Assembly (NCBI RefSeq): GCF_020526085.1
Contig: NZ_CP084874.1
Coordinates: 62,001 to 126,000 of the forward strand
Length of the DNA stretch: 64,000 nucleotides
Direction: 5' to 3'
Source: Klebsiella africana
Lineage (GTDB): Bacteria; Pseudomonadota; Gammaproteobacteria; Enterobacterales; Enterobacteriaceae
Within the stretch, counting starts at the first letter, position 1. The number at the start of each line of letters is the position of its first letter. Under the pieces are notes generated by a model, which did not search any database, was not told the DNA's origin, and saw only the letters and a program-made list of their open reading frames with translations. Of this stretch, positions 17,126 to 26,568 are shown one piece after another. The position numbers were made by a program, and so were the translations under genes.

Positions 17126-18079
17126 ATGAAACTCACCGACGTGGCGATTGTCGCTGTAGAGGGCTTTAGCCCGTTTCATTACGCCGTCCCCTGCATGCTG
17201 TTTGGCGATTCAGTCTCTGAAATCAAACGCTTTAATCTGCACATTTGCGCCGAGCGGCCGGGGCTGCTGCGCGCCCGCGATGGTTTTGCGTTGTACGCCA
17301 CCGGCGATTACACCGCGCTGGAACAGGCAGATATCGTGGTGGTGCCTTACTGGGGCGAGGTCGATCGGCGTCCGCCGCAGGCGCTGCTTGATAGCCTGGT
17401 GCGGGCGCGGGATAACGGCGCGGAAATCGTCGGCCTGTGTCTCGGCGCGTTCGTCCTTGGCTACACCGGGCTGCTGGACGGGAAACGTGCAGCGACCCAC
17501 TGGGAGTTTGAGCAGGATTTCCAGCGCCGGTTTCCGCAGGTGCAGCTGGATATCAACGCCCTGTACGTCGATGACCAGCGGATCATTACTTCGGCGGGCA
17601 CCGCGGCGGCGCTGGACTGCTGCCTCTACATCATCCGCCAGCGTTTCGGCAGCCTCGCGGCCAACCAGATCGCCCGGCGGATGATTGTTTCGCCACACCG
17701 CGAGGGCGGCCAGGCGCAGTTTATCGCCCAGCCGGTGCCGACAAACACCCGCGATGCGCGAATCAACTGCCTGCTGGATTATCTGCAGCAGCATATTGCC
17801 GAGCCGCACAGTCTCGATTCGCTGGCCCGGGTGGTGGCGATGAGCCGCCGTACCCTGACCCGCCACTTCGCCCGGGCAACCGGGATGAGCATTACCGACT
17901 GGCTGACCGCCGAACGTCTGCGCCGCAGCCAGACTCTGCTTGAGGCGGGGGATCTGCCGGTCGAGCAGGTGGCGGAGGCGGTGGGCTATGTTTCAGCGGT
18001 CACCTGGCGCCAGCAGTTTAAAGCGCGCTTTGGCGTCAGCCCGACGGAATGGCGGCGTACCTTTCGTCGTGGCGCTTAG
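17126..18079 (+). CDS. GlxA-type regulator (DJ-1/PfpI domain plus AraC DNA-binding domain)
   Basis: A 317-residue fusion. The first 180 residues are a class-I glutamine-amidotransferase-like (DJ-1/PfpI) domain with the nucleophile-elbow sequence EIVGLCLGAFVLGYTGLLDG. The C-terminal part has two AraC helix-turn-helices (HSLDSLARVVAMSRRTLTRHF and LPVEQVAEAVGYVSAVTWRQQFK). Such regulators activate catabolic or detoxification genes after binding an amino-acid-like or quaternary-amine ligand; the ligand here is unknown. It follows the MBL-fold gene on the same strand and overlaps the stop of the convergent YahK-like dehydrogenase by four bases. Both neighbours are candidate targets. Confidence 0.9.
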   Translation: MKLTDVAIVAVEGFSPFHYAVPCMLFGDSVSEIKRFNLHICAERPGLLRARDGFALYATGDYTALEQADIVVVPYWGEVDRRPPQALLDSLVRARDNGAEIVGLCLGAFVLGYTGLLDGKRAATHWEFEQDFQRRFPQVQLDINALYVDDQRIITSAGTAAALDCCLYIIRQRFGSLAANQIARRMIVSPHREGGQAQFIAQPVPTNTRDARINCLLDYLQQHIAEPHSLDSLARVVAMSRRTLTRHFARATGMSITDWLTAERLRRSQTLLEAGDLPVEQVAEAVGYVSAVTWRQQFKARFGVSPTEWRRTFRRGA

Positions 18080-19125
18080 CCGGCGAGGGTCGCACTGTCG
18101 ATCACGAAGCGGTATTTCACGTCACCCTTGACCATTCTTTCCCAGGCTTCGTTGATCTCATCGCCGCGGATCAATTCGATATCGGCGACGATGCCGTGTT
18201 CGGCGCAGAAGTCGAGCATCTCCTGAGTTTCCGGAATACCGCCGATCATCGAGCCGGCAATCGACCGGCGGCGGAAGATCAGATTGAACACTTCCGGCGA
18301 CGGATGCGGCGTGGCCGGAGCGCCCACGAGAGTCATGGTGCCATCGCGTTTCAGCAGCGTGGTGAAGGCATCGAGATTGTGCGGCGCCGCCACGGTGTTA
18401 AGGATGAAATCGAAGCTTTTAACATGGTTTGCCATTTCGTCTTCATTGCGCGATACCACCACTTCATCAGCGCCCAGCGCTCTGGCCGCGTCGCGTTTGG
18501 ATTCGGAGGTGGTAAAGGCCACCACGTGGGCCCCCATGGCATGGGCCAACTTGATCCCCATATGCCCCAGGCCGCCGATGCCGACCACGCCGACTTTTTT
18601 ACCCGGCCCGGCGTGCCAGTGGCGCAGCGGCGAGTAGGTGGTGATCCCGGCGCACAGCAACGGGGCGACGGCGGCCAGCTGCGCTTCGGGATGAGTTATC
18701 CGCAGCACGTAGCGTTCATTGACCACGATCTGCTGGGAATAGCCGCCCAGAGTGTGGCCCGGCGCGTCCTGGGTTGGGCCGTTATAGGTCAGCACCATGT
18801 TGTCGCAGTAGTTCTCCAGCCCTTCAGCGCACTCTTCGCACTGTTGACAGCTATCAACCATGCAACCGACGCCCACCAGATCGCCGACGGCGTAGCGCGA
18901 GACGGCGTTGCCGACCGCGGTCACCCGACCCACAATTTCATGCCCCGGCACGCAGGGATACAGCGTTCCTGCCCATTCCGATCGCGCCTGGTGGAGATCG
19001 GAGTGGCAGACGCCGCAGTAAGCGATGGCGATCTGTACATCCTGCGGCCCCGGGTCGCGGCGGGTGATGGCCATTGATTCCAGCGGCTGGCTGGCGGAGT
19101 AGGTACCAATAGCGTTGATCAGCAT
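18076..19125 (-). CDS. yahK: Zinc-dependent NAD(P) aldehyde reductase, YahK-like
   Basis: A 349-residue medium-chain alcohol dehydrogenase, the same length as E. coli YahK and very similar along its whole sequence. The catalytic zinc ligands are in CGVCHSD and GHE; the structural zinc cysteines are in CQQCEECAEGLENYC; the dinucleotide-binding motif is GIGGLGHMG, followed by FTTSESKRDAARALGADEV, which favours NADPH. It would reduce a broad range of aldehydes to alcohols. Convergent with the GlxA-type regulator. Whether it is the true orthologue of yahK or a paralogue cannot be decided from sequence similarity recalled here. Confidence 0.9.
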   Translation of the reverse strand: MLINAIGTYSASQPLESMAITRRDPGPQDVQIAIAYCGVCHSDLHQARSEWAGTLYPCVPGHEIVGRVTAVGNAVSRYAVGDLVGVGCMVDSCQQCEECAEGLENYCDNMVLTYNGPTQDAPGHTLGGYSQQIVVNERYVLRITHPEAQLAAVAPLLCAGITTYSPLRHWHAGPGKKVGVVGIGGLGHMGIKLAHAMGAHVVAFTTSESKRDAARALGADEVVVSRNEDEMANHVKSFDFILNTVAAPHNLDAFTTLLKRDGTMTLVGAPATPHPSPEVFNLIFRRRSIAGSMIGGIPETQEMLDFCAEHGIVADIELIRGDEINEAWERMVKGDVKYRFVIDSATLAG

Positions 19126-19497
19126 AGCGAAACCTCTTCTTGATGAATGGACTCAATAGAACGGGAGGGGAATGCGGGTGGTCAGTGGCATCGATAAGCG
19201 TAGCCTGGACTGGCCGAGATGCGAGGGGGAAAGCGGTAGAGAAACCCTCAGGCGCGGCGTTAGCCAGCGCAGTAAATAATAAGGTGGCCTTATCTTTATC
19301 GCCGCTAAGCCTTATAGGTAATTACGGCAAATAGTATTATTTCTTCCTGTAAAATAGAGATAAATAGTTATTGCAGATAATGATACTTACACTCTTTTTA
19401 ACTCAGTAACGTCTTGTCTTTTATTCGTTATTTCTCCTGTTGATACTATGATTCTCTACGAATCACTTTTTCAACCTGACCTGATGGCATAAAAACC
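19126..19497. other. Non-coding gap, AT-rich on its right side
   Basis: This 372-base gap lies between the divergent YahK-like and IprA-like genes. The left part has average composition; bases 19310-19460 are AT-rich and probably hold the promoter of the regulator. I see no gene, palindrome or repeat that I can name in it. Confidence 0.5.
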
Positions 19498-20196
19498 ATG
19501 TCGATACCTGATGCCAATTGTCCTGGCGACTCGGCCTTACCGTCCTTTTTCTACGGTAGACGGACCAAACCGTTAACCTCGGTGGAAGCCTTATACGCTG
19601 CGTTCCTGCCCGCCAGTTCTCCCTTTACCCTGGCGCGTTCGACCTACTACCGTTTTCCCCCGATGCCGGACGAAGCCGGATTAATTCTGCTCGAAGAAGG
19701 AATTGCCTCGCTGTGCCATGCGGAAAACAATATGGTTATATCGACGATATTTTCCCCGTCGCTATTCGGATTAATCGATGGCTATGGCGTGTTTGACGGC
19801 ATTCCGGAAAAACACCACTGTTCTCTGTTTGCTGAGACAAATTTGCAGGGGCGCTGGATAGCACATCAGGCGGCGGCCGAGATCCTGAGTAAGCAAAACC
19901 TGTGGCAGGAAATGGCCCATATTCTGGCGCAGCGGCTGATGGTGTTGAGCATGCGTTCACAGGAGATGGTGGGGGTGGATTCTTACCTGATGGTGCGAAC
20001 CCTGTTAATGGAGTTGGCGGACTATCCGGAGGCGTATCGTCAACAAATCAACGTGTTAAGCTTTATACAACGCCGTACCAACCTGTCGCGCAGCCGCATT
20101 ATGTCGATTCTGTCGGAGCTGCGCAAAGGCGACTATATCCTTATCCACCGTGGAGTGCTAAAGACCATCGCCCACCCGCTTCCCGCTCACTTTTAA
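19498..20196 (+). CDS. IprA/YaiV-like winged-helix regulator
   Basis: A 232-residue protein organised like the Crp-related IprA family: an N-terminal cyclic-nucleotide-binding-like barrel (residues about 40-130, RFPPMPDEAGLILLEEGIASLCH) with no obvious cAMP-contact residues, and a C-terminal winged helix (LSFIQRRTNLSRSRIMSILSELRKGDYILIHRG). Members are linked to oxidative or osmotic stress responses in Salmonella and E. coli; the role here is inferred only. It stands alone with an AT-rich upstream region and ends in a hairpin shared with the convergent monooxygenase gene. Several paralogues occur in Klebsiella genomes, so I give no symbol. Confidence 0.8.
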   Translation: MSIPDANCPGDSALPSFFYGRRTKPLTSVEALYAAFLPASSPFTLARSTYYRFPPMPDEAGLILLEEGIASLCHAENNMVISTIFSPSLFGLIDGYGVFDGIPEKHHCSLFAETNLQGRWIAHQAAAEILSKQNLWQEMAHILAQRLMVLSMRSQEMVGVDSYLMVRTLLMELADYPEAYRQQINVLSFIQRRTNLSRSRIMSILSELRKGDYILIHRGVLKTIAHPLPAHF

Positions 20197-20208
20197 GCCT
20201 GTGCGACG

Positions 20209-20232
20209 GAGGGGTGTGATTTTCCACCCCTC
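20209..20232. terminator. Hairpin between convergent genes
   Basis: GAGGGGTG and CACCCCTC form an 8-base perfect stem around TGATTTTC. It lies between two convergent stop codons, 13 bases from each, so it may end transcription both ways. There is no long T-run. Confidence 0.55.
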
Positions 20233-20245
20233 GTGAACCGGCCTG

Positions 20246-20536
20246 CTAAGGTTCAATCGCCGTCAGGTAGTCCAGCCGCAGCGGTTCAGCCAGTAAACTC
20301 TCCATCTGCGAAACAAACGCCTGAAAATAGGGCATCGCGACATGGGCATCGAGGGCGTCCTGTCCCTGCCACGCCTCGCGCATATAGAATGTGTCTGGCG
20401 TGTCGCGCAGCTGAAACAGGGCGTAGTCGAGGTTGCCCGGCTCCTGTCTCGTCGGCAGGAGCAGCGCCTGCAGGGCCTGGCGCAGGGCATCCGTTTGGCC
20501 CGGTTTCGCCTTGAGCACGGCGATAAGCGATATCAT
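20246..20536 (-). CDS. Antibiotic-biosynthesis-monooxygenase-like (ABM) protein, putative quinol monooxygenase
   Basis: A 96-residue ferredoxin-fold protein of the ABM family, the normal size. Conserved parts are MISLIAVLKAKPGQTDALRQAL at the start, EPGNLDYALFQLRDTPDTFYMREAW in the middle and MPYFQAFVSQMESLL near the end. Relatives such as YgiN oxidise quinols or protect them. I chose the ATG at 20536, one base after the stop of the dehydrogenase gene and matching the family N-terminus; the longer frame to 20641 only reads back through that gene. It is therefore the second gene of a translationally coupled pair that probably works on quinones. Confidence 0.87.
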   Translation of the reverse strand: MISLIAVLKAKPGQTDALRQALQALLLPTRQEPGNLDYALFQLRDTPDTFYMREAWQGQDALDAHVAMPYFQAFVSQMESLLAEPLRLDYLTAIEP

Positions 20537-20537
20537 C

Positions 20538-21545
20538 TTAAAACCCCTCCAGCACGATCTTGCCGACGGCGCGTCCGGTTTCCAGCTGGCGATGCGCTTT
20601 CTGCAGATTGGCGGCGGTGATGGCGCCATAGTGTTCGCCAAGGGTGGTCTTGATCGTGTGGTTGTCGATCAGCGCCGCCACGCGGGTGAGCAACTGATGC
20701 TGGGCGATCATGTCATCGGTCTCAAACATAGACCGGGTGAACATAAATTCCCAGTGCAGGGACAGGCTTTTCGCTTTCAGCGGCACCACGTCCAGGGTCT
20801 GTGGATCGTCAATCAGCGCCAGTTTGCCCTGCGGGGCGAGGGCGTCGATCAGCGCTTTGAAGTGCTGCTCGGTGTTGGTCAGGCTGGCGACATGGGTCAC
20901 CGACGTGATGCCAATGCGCGCCAGCTCGTCGGCGAGCGGCTTGCTGTGATCGATCACATGGTGCGCGCCCGCCTCCTGGACCCATTGCTGGCTTTCCGGA
21001 CGCGACGCGGTGCCAATCACCGTCATGCCGGTCAGTTTACTGGCCAGTTGCGTCAGGATCGACCCCACACCCCCCGCCGCGCCGACGATCAGCAGCGTGT
21101 CGCCCGCATTGCCGCCTTCCTCAACGCCGAGACGGTGAAACAGCAGCTCCCAGGCGGTGATCGCCGTCAGCGGCAGCGCGGCGGCGGCGGCATTATCGAG
21201 GGTGCGCGGTTTGTGCGCCACCAGGCGCTCATCCACCAGCTGATATTCACTGTTGCTGCCGGCCCGGCCCAGCGCGCCGGCGTACCAGACCTCGTCCCCG
21301 GGCGCGAACAGCGTGACCTCCTCACCGACGGACTGCACTACGCCAACGGCATCCCAGCCCAGCACCCGCGGCGTGTCGCCCTGGAATCCCGCGCGCACTT
21401 TGGTGTCTACTGGATTGACCGAGATAGCCTTCACAGCGACCAGCAGGTCACGCCCGCGGGCCGTGGGGATCGGCAGGTCGATCTCGGTTAAAGAAGGGAT
21501 GTTGTTGCCGTCAGCGGCGGCTTGAGTAATGGCGATAGCTTTCAT
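20538..21545 (-). CDS. Quinone-oxidoreductase-like zinc-independent MDR alcohol dehydrogenase
   Basis: A 335-residue medium-chain reductase. It has the family N-terminus (MKAIAITQ), the ISVNPVDTKVRAG segment common in NADPH:quinone reductases, and a Rossmann motif LLIVGAAGGVGSILTQLA (about residues 150-167). The structural-zinc cysteine cluster of YahK-type enzymes is absent, as expected for zeta-crystallin-like quinone reductases. I chose the ATG at 21545; the frame extends to 21590 but the extra residues are not conserved. The gene is followed by an ABM monooxygenase whose start codon lies one base beyond the stop, so the two should be made together and likely act on the same quinone or enone. 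Confidence 0.87.
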   Translation of the reverse strand: MKAIAITQAAADGNNIPSLTEIDLPIPTARGRDLLVAVKAISVNPVDTKVRAGFQGDTPRVLGWDAVGVVQSVGEEVTLFAPGDEVWYAGALGRAGSNSEYQLVDERLVAHKPRTLDNAAAAALPLTAITAWELLFHRLGVEEGGNAGDTLLIVGAAGGVGSILTQLASKLTGMTVIGTASRPESQQWVQEAGAHHVIDHSKPLADELARIGITSVTHVASLTNTEQHFKALIDALAPQGKLALIDDPQTLDVVPLKAKSLSLHWEFMFTRSMFETDDMIAQHQLLTRVAALIDNHTIKTTLGEHYGAITAANLQKAHRQLETGRAVGKIVLEGF

Positions 21546-21657
21546 AACTGCTCCGGTCTGTGATTCGGGTGAATGAAAAGATGGAGCCATCGTAGACCGC
21601 TGCCGGGAGGGGAAAAACGGGCTAACGGCAATAACAGTTATATGCAGAAAGTGAAAA

Positions 21658-22125
21658 TCAGCCCACCTGATAGAAGTCGAGCATCACGCCATCCTGGGTC
21701 CGGCCACCGGTGCAGATAAACAGCGAGGTGGTTAGCCAGCTGAGCGCGGGAGTATCCACCTCAAAGGTGGGCACGGTGCGAAAATAGATGGATTCTGGCG
21801 GAATATCGCTAAAAAATCGCATATCGTCGGCGAAAAGCTGGTCATGATACTGGGCCGGCACCCGGCGGATGCCATTGTTTTCCACATAGACCGTCCCTTC
21901 CGCCACCTGCAGGGCATAGCGGGCGGACAGCCTGCAGGTGCCGTCGGGTTCGATTATCTGGCTGTCGACGCCGCCGGGTAATACGTGGCCGCGAAGTTGA
22001 CCCGAGACGCTGCCGCCGACAATCGGGATCAGCTGGCGCTTACCGGTCTGCGGACTGCGGGAGACGATTACCGGTTTATCAACCTGGATGGTAATGGAAA
22101 AACAGTGTCTGAGTTCGGGGGTCAT
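21658..22125 (-). CDS. DUF3237 family protein
   Basis: A 155-residue protein of the DUF3237 family. Recognisable parts are PIVGGSVSGQLRGHVLPGGVDSQ, the LSARYALQVAEGTVYVENNGIR strand pair, and the closing LSWLTTSLFICTGGRTQDGVMLDFYQVG. The fold is thought to be a beta-barrel; no function is established. I chose the ATG at 22125 because it opens the conserved domain; the frame runs back to 22368 but passes through the tRNA-Sec gene. It lies immediately downstream of selC's 3' end, the side where integrating islands enter in E. coli. Confidence 0.85.
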   Translation of the reverse strand: MTPELRHCFSITIQVDKPVIVSRSPQTGKRQLIPIVGGSVSGQLRGHVLPGGVDSQIIEPDGTCRLSARYALQVAEGTVYVENNGIRRVPAQYHDQLFADDMRFFSDIPPESIYFRTVPTFEVDTPALSWLTTSLFICTGGRTQDGVMLDFYQVG

Positions 22126-22296
22126 TATGGCTCTCCTGTCTGCTTCGGTTGGTAACGGCACGCGGCCACAGTGCCAGTGTAACGGGTTCGCAGGAGACAA
22201 AATAACGCAGAGTTTGGATGAAAATGATTGGCTGGGATGATGGGTTTGGGAGAGCTCAGGTTGGTATGGCGTGGCTGTGGGGGAGCAGAGGCAAAC

Positions 22297-22391
22297 TGGC
22301 GGAAGATCACAGGAGTTGAACCTGCCCGGGACCGCTGGCGGCCCCAACTGGATTTGAAGTCCAGCCACCTCACCGGAGATGACGATCTTCC
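22297..22391 (-). tRNA. selC: tRNA-Sec (anticodon UCA)
   Basis: A 95-base selenocysteine tRNA on the minus strand, the same length as E. coli selC and nearly identical to it. The acceptor stem GGAAGATC pairs with GATCTTCC, followed by encoded GCCA. The anticodon TCA is at 22355-22357 within CTTCAAA. The long variable arm (GGGGCCGCCAGCGGTCCC) is characteristic of tRNA-Sec. Selenocysteine is inserted at UGA in formate dehydrogenases. The gene is intact with no integrase next to it. Confidence 0.98.
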
Positions 22392-22683
22392 GCGCCTCGA
22401 TTGCTACATGGAGGCGGGGCGCATTATAGCTACTTTCAGCCGTTTACCACATACCTGAATGCACTTTTTTACTGTGAAAACTGGACTTTACAGAACAGTC
22501 CTGGACAAATCCTCACAAAATCCGTGAGTTACACTTTTTCACTCCCTGATTCCCTACCACGATCACAGAAAACAAGAAACGTAATCTGATAACGAGATAT
22601 CGCAATTCATCTTATTGCGGCAAAGGTTTACAAAAATCGTAACCGGTACCAACCCTCGGTGCCGCTAAGGGAATAGTGCGCAT

Positions 22684-24078
22684 ATGAAAGATCACATTTT
22701 GTCCGTCAAAGAGAAAATTGGTTATGGCATGGGTGATGCTGCCAGCCACATTATTTTTGATAACGTCATGTTGTACATGATGTTTTTTTACACCGATATT
22801 TTTGGTATCCCTGCTGGCTTTGTTGGCACCATGTTCCTGCTGGCGCGCGCGCTGGACGCGATTTCCGACCCGTGCATGGGTCTGCTTGCCGACCGTACCC
22901 GCAGCCGCTGGGGTAAGTTCCGCCCATGGATCCTCTTCGGCGCTATCCCGTTCGGCCTCGTCTGCGTGCTGGCCTACAGCTCGCCGGATTTAAGCCACAA
23001 CGGCAAGCTGATCTACGCCGCCGTGACCTACACGCTGCTGACCCTGCTCTACACCGTGGTGAATATCCCCTACTGCGCGCTCGGCGGCGTGATCACCGAC
23101 AACCCTACGCAGCGCATCTCGCTGCAGTCCTGGCGCTTCGTGCTGGCGACGGCGGGCGGCATGCTCTCCACCGTGCTGATGATGCCGCTGGTCAACTTTA
23201 TCGGCGGCGAAGACAAAGCGCTCGGCTTCCAGGGGGGCATTGCGGTGCTGTCGGTGATTGCCTTCCTGATGCTGGCCTTCTGCTTCTTTACCACCAAAGA
23301 GCGTGTCGAAGCGCCGCCGAGCAGTACCTCGATGCGTGAAGACCTGCGCGATATCTGGCGCAATGACCAGTGGCGGGTGGTCGGCGTGCTCACCATCCTC
23401 AATATCCTCGCGGTCTGCGTTCGCGGCGGCGCGATGATGTACTACACCACCTGGATCATGGGCTCGGCGGCGCTGTTCACCGCCTTCCTCACTACCTACT
23501 GCGTCGGCAACCTGATTGGCTCGGCGCTGGCGAAACCGCTGACCGACTGGAAATGCAAAGTCAGCGTCTTCTGGTGGACCAACGCTCTCCTGGCGGTGCT
23601 TAGCGTGGCGATGTTCTTCGTACCGATGGACGCCGAAATCACCATGTTTGTCTTTATCTTTGTCATTGGCGTACTGCACCAGTTGGTGACGCCAATCCAG
23701 TGGGTGATGATGTCCGACACCGTCGACTACGGCGAATGGTGCAACGGCAAACGCCTGACCGGCATCAGCTTCGCCGGCACCCTGTTCGTGCTCAAGCTGG
23801 GGCTGGCGCTGGGCGGCGCGCTGATCGGCTGGATGCTGGCCGGCGGCGGCTATGACGCCGCCGCCAAAACCCAGAACAGCGCCACCCTCACCATTATTAT
23901 CGCCTTGTTCACCCTCGTTCCGGCGGTGTGCTACCTGTTGAGCGCGGTGATCGCCAAACGCTACTACACGCTGAAAACGCCGTTCCTGAAAAAAATGATG
24001 GCCGAGCTGGCCGAGGGCGCGCGTCGCAACGAACAAGAATTCACGGCAGCCCCGATCGACAAAGAATGGCAAAACTAA
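22684..24078 (+). CDS. yicJ: GPH-family sugar symporter YicJ
   Basis: A 464-residue cation-glycoside symporter of the MelB/XylP group with twelve helices. Markers include EKIGYGMGDAASHIIFDNVMLYMMFFYTDIFGI at the start, the cation-site segment AISDPCMGLLADRTRSRWGKFRPW after helix 2, and a second half with VMMSDTVDYGEWCNGKRLTGISFAG. It would import an alpha-xyloside for the enzyme encoded 12 bases downstream. The order selC-yicJ-yicI is that of E. coli. The ATG at 22684 follows GGGAA. The 290 bases upstream, between selC and yicJ, are AT-rich and must contain the promoter. Confidence 0.95.
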   Translation: MKDHILSVKEKIGYGMGDAASHIIFDNVMLYMMFFYTDIFGIPAGFVGTMFLLARALDAISDPCMGLLADRTRSRWGKFRPWILFGAIPFGLVCVLAYSSPDLSHNGKLIYAAVTYTLLTLLYTVVNIPYCALGGVITDNPTQRISLQSWRFVLATAGGMLSTVLMMPLVNFIGGEDKALGFQGGIAVLSVIAFLMLAFCFFTTKERVEAPPSSTSMREDLRDIWRNDQWRVVGVLTILNILAVCVRGGAMMYYTTWIMGSAALFTAFLTTYCVGNLIGSALAKPLTDWKCKVSVFWWTNALLAVLSVAMFFVPMDAEITMFVFIFVIGVLHQLVTPIQWVMMSDTVDYGEWCNGKRLTGISFAGTLFVLKLGLALGGALIGWMLAGGGYDAAAKTQNSATLTIIIALFTLVPAVCYLLSAVIAKRYYTLKTPFLKKMMAELAEGARRNEQEFTAAPIDKEWQN

Positions 24079-24090
24079 GAGGACGTTTTA

Positions 24091-26409
24091 ATGAAAATCA
24101 GTGATGGAAACTGGCTCATTCAACCAGGGCTTAACCTGATCCAACCCGTACAGGTTTACGAGGTGGAGCAGCAGGGAAATGAAATGGTGGTCTATGCCGC
24201 GCCGCGCGATGTCCGCGAACGCGCCTGGCAGCTGGATACGCCATTGTTCACTCTGCGCTTTTTCTCCCCCCAGGAAGGAATAATCGGCGTGCGTCTGGAG
24301 CACTTCCAGGGCGCGATGGATAACGGCCCGCACTATCCGCTGAACGTGCAGAAAGACGTCCATGTCGAAATAGAAAATACAGCCGAATTCGCTGAGCTGA
24401 AAAGCGGCAGCCTCAGCGTGCGCGTCACCAAAGGTGAATTCTGGGCGCTGGATTTTCTGCGCGACGGCGTGCGTATCACCGGTAGCCAGCTGAAAAACAA
24501 CGGCTATGTGCAGGATAGTAAGACTGAGCGCAACTACATGTTCGAGCGCCTCGACCTCGGCGTCGGCGAAACCGTCTACGGCCTCGGCGAGCGCTTTACC
24601 GCGCTGGTGCGCAACGGCCAGACGGTAGAAACCTGGAACGAAGACGGCGGCACCAGCACCGAGCAATCCTACAAAAATATCCCGTTCTATCTGACCAACC
24701 GCGGCTACGGCGTGCTGGTGAATCATCCGCAGCGCGTCTCCTTCGAGGTGGGCTCGGAGAAAGTCTCTAAAGTCCAGTTCAGTGTTGAAGGCGAATACCT
24801 TGAGTACTTCGTCATCGACGGCCCGACGCCGAAAGCGGTGCTTAACCGCTATACGCAGTTCACCGGCCGCCCGGCGCTGCCGCCGGCATGGTCGTTTGGT
24901 CTGTGGCTGACGACCTCGTTTACCACCAACTATGACGAAGCGACGGTGAATAGTTTTATCGACGGCATGGCTGAGCGTAATCTGCCGCTGCATGTCTTCC
25001 ACTTCGACTGCTTCTGGATGAAGGCCTTCCAGTGGTGCGATTTTGAATGGGATCCGCAGACCTTCCCGGACCCGGAAGGGATGATCAAGCGCCTGAAGGC
25101 GAAAGGCCTGAAGGTCTGCGTGTGGATCAACCCGTACATCGGCCAGCGTTCGCCGGTGTTCAAGGAGCTCAAAGAGAAGGGCTATCTGCTGAAGCGCCCG
25201 GACGGTTCGCTGTGGCAGTGGGATAAGTGGCAGCCGGGGCTGGCGATTTATGACTTCACCAATCCGGAAGCCTGTCAGTGGTACGCCGACAAACTAAAAG
25301 GTCTGGTGGCGATGGGGGTCGACTGCTTCAAGACCGACTTTGGCGAGCGTATCCCGACCGACGTCCAGTGGTTTGACGGTTCCGACCCGCAGAAAATGCA
25401 CAACCACTACGCATTCATCTATAACGAGCTGGTGTGGAAGGTGCTGAAAGAGACCGTCGGCGAGCAGGAGGCGGTGCTGTTCGCCCGCTCCGCCTCGGTG
25501 GGCGCGCAGCAGTTCCCGGTGCACTGGGGCGGCGACTGCTACGCCAACTACGAATCGATGGCGGAAAGCCTGCGCGGCGGGCTGTCGATCGGCATGTCCG
25601 GCTTCGGGTTCTGGAGTCACGATATCGGCGGTTTCGAAAACACCGCGCCGGCCCACGTTTATAAGCGCTGGTGTGCCTTTGGCCTGCTGTCGAGCCACAG
25701 CCGGCTGCACGGCAGCAAATCCTATCGGGTGCCATGGGCCTACGACGAAGAGTCCTGCGACGTGGTACGCCACTTCACGCAGCTGAAATGCCGCATGATG
25801 CCGTATCTCTATCGCCAGGCGGCACTGGCCAACGAGTGCGGCACGCCGATGCTGCGCGCGATGATGCTCGAATTCCCGGACGATCCGGCCTGCGACTATC
25901 TCGACCGCCAGTATATGCTGGGTGATTCGGTCCTGGTGGCGCCGGTGTTCTCCGAGGCCGGGGAGGTGCAGTTTTATCTGCCGGAAGGACACTGGACGCA
26001 CCTGTGGCATAACGATGAATTGCCGGGCAACCGCTGGCATAAGCAGCATCACGATGCGCTGAGCCTGCCGGTCTACGTTCGCGACAACACTCTACTGGCG
26101 CTGGGCAACAACGACCAGAAACCCGATTACGCCTGGCATGAAGGCACCGCCTTCCAGCTGTTCCACCTCGAGGATGGACGCGAGACACGCTGTGACGTTC
26201 CGGCGGCAGACGGCTCGACGATCTTCACTCTGAAGGCCAGGCGCCAGGGCAACACCATCGCTGTCAGCGGCGAAGGCGAGGCCCGCGGCTGGACGCTGTG
26301 TCTGCGCAATATCCCGCAGATAGCGGGCGTGCAGGGTGGGACGCAGGCCGGCAGCGAATGGGGTGTGGTGGTGAGCGCCGAGGGCAATACGCTGACGATT
26401 ACCCTGTAA
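24091..26409 (+). CDS. yicI: GH31 alpha-xylosidase YicI
   Basis: A 772-residue glycoside hydrolase family 31 enzyme, exactly the length of E. coli YicI, whose known activity is release of alpha-linked xylose from isoprimeverose-like substrates. The catalytic nucleophile is Asp416 in FKTDFGER and the acid/base is Asp482 in GGDCYANYE, both at the E. coli positions. The core (beta/alpha)8 barrel runs from about 260 to 590, with an N-terminal beta-sandwich before it and two C-terminal beta domains. It has no signal peptide and so acts in the cytoplasm on the sugar imported by YicJ. A terminator follows the gene. Confidence 0.97.
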   Translation: MKISDGNWLIQPGLNLIQPVQVYEVEQQGNEMVVYAAPRDVRERAWQLDTPLFTLRFFSPQEGIIGVRLEHFQGAMDNGPHYPLNVQKDVHVEIENTAEFAELKSGSLSVRVTKGEFWALDFLRDGVRITGSQLKNNGYVQDSKTERNYMFERLDLGVGETVYGLGERFTALVRNGQTVETWNEDGGTSTEQSYKNIPFYLTNRGYGVLVNHPQRVSFEVGSEKVSKVQFSVEGEYLEYFVIDGPTPKAVLNRYTQFTGRPALPPAWSFGLWLTTSFTTNYDEATVNSFIDGMAERNLPLHVFHFDCFWMKAFQWCDFEWDPQTFPDPEGMIKRLKAKGLKVCVWINPYIGQRSPVFKELKEKGYLLKRPDGSLWQWDKWQPGLAIYDFTNPEACQWYADKLKGLVAMGVDCFKTDFGERIPTDVQWFDGSDPQKMHNHYAFIYNELVWKVLKETVGEQEAVLFARSASVGAQQFPVHWGGDCYANYESMAESLRGGLSIGMSGFGFWSHDIGGFENTAPAHVYKRWCAFGLLSSHSRLHGSKSYRVPWAYDEESCDVVRHFTQLKCRMMPYLYRQAALANECGTPMLRAMMLEFPDDPACDYLDRQYMLGDSVLVAPVFSEAGEVQFYLPEGHWTHLWHNDELPGNRWHKQHHDALSLPVYVRDNTLLALGNNDQKPDYAWHEGTAFQLFHLEDGRETRCDVPAADGSTIFTLKARRQGNTIAVSGEGEARGWTLCLRNIPQIAGVQGGTQAGSEWGVVVSAEGNTLTITL

Positions 26410-26431
26410 AACACCATCTTAACGGCTGCAG

Positions 26432-26461
26432 CCCTCTTCGCCCGGCGGAGAGGGTTTTTTT
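26432..26461 (+). terminator. Rho-independent terminator after yicI
   Basis: CCCTCT and AGAGGG close a G+C-rich hairpin, followed by a run of seven T. It ends the yicJ-yicI message 23 bases after the stop codon. Confidence 0.88.
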
Positions 26462-26568
26462 ATTCCATTTTTGTACAAAAAGTAACGTTCATTTCATAGT
26501 GGTGACTCAGGCCGCAGACGCTGTCGCCGAACGGTGGTAGCGTATTCTGCCGCTGAGAGGAGCCCGCC

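Noticed and set aside
18049..19077. 342-codon frame antisense to the YahK-like gene
   Set aside because: Fully overlaps a certain gene and its product resembles no family.
22990..24072. 360-codon open frame antisense to yicJ
   Set aside because: Very rich in His, Gln, Arg and Asp as expected from the reverse complement of a membrane-protein gene; no family features.
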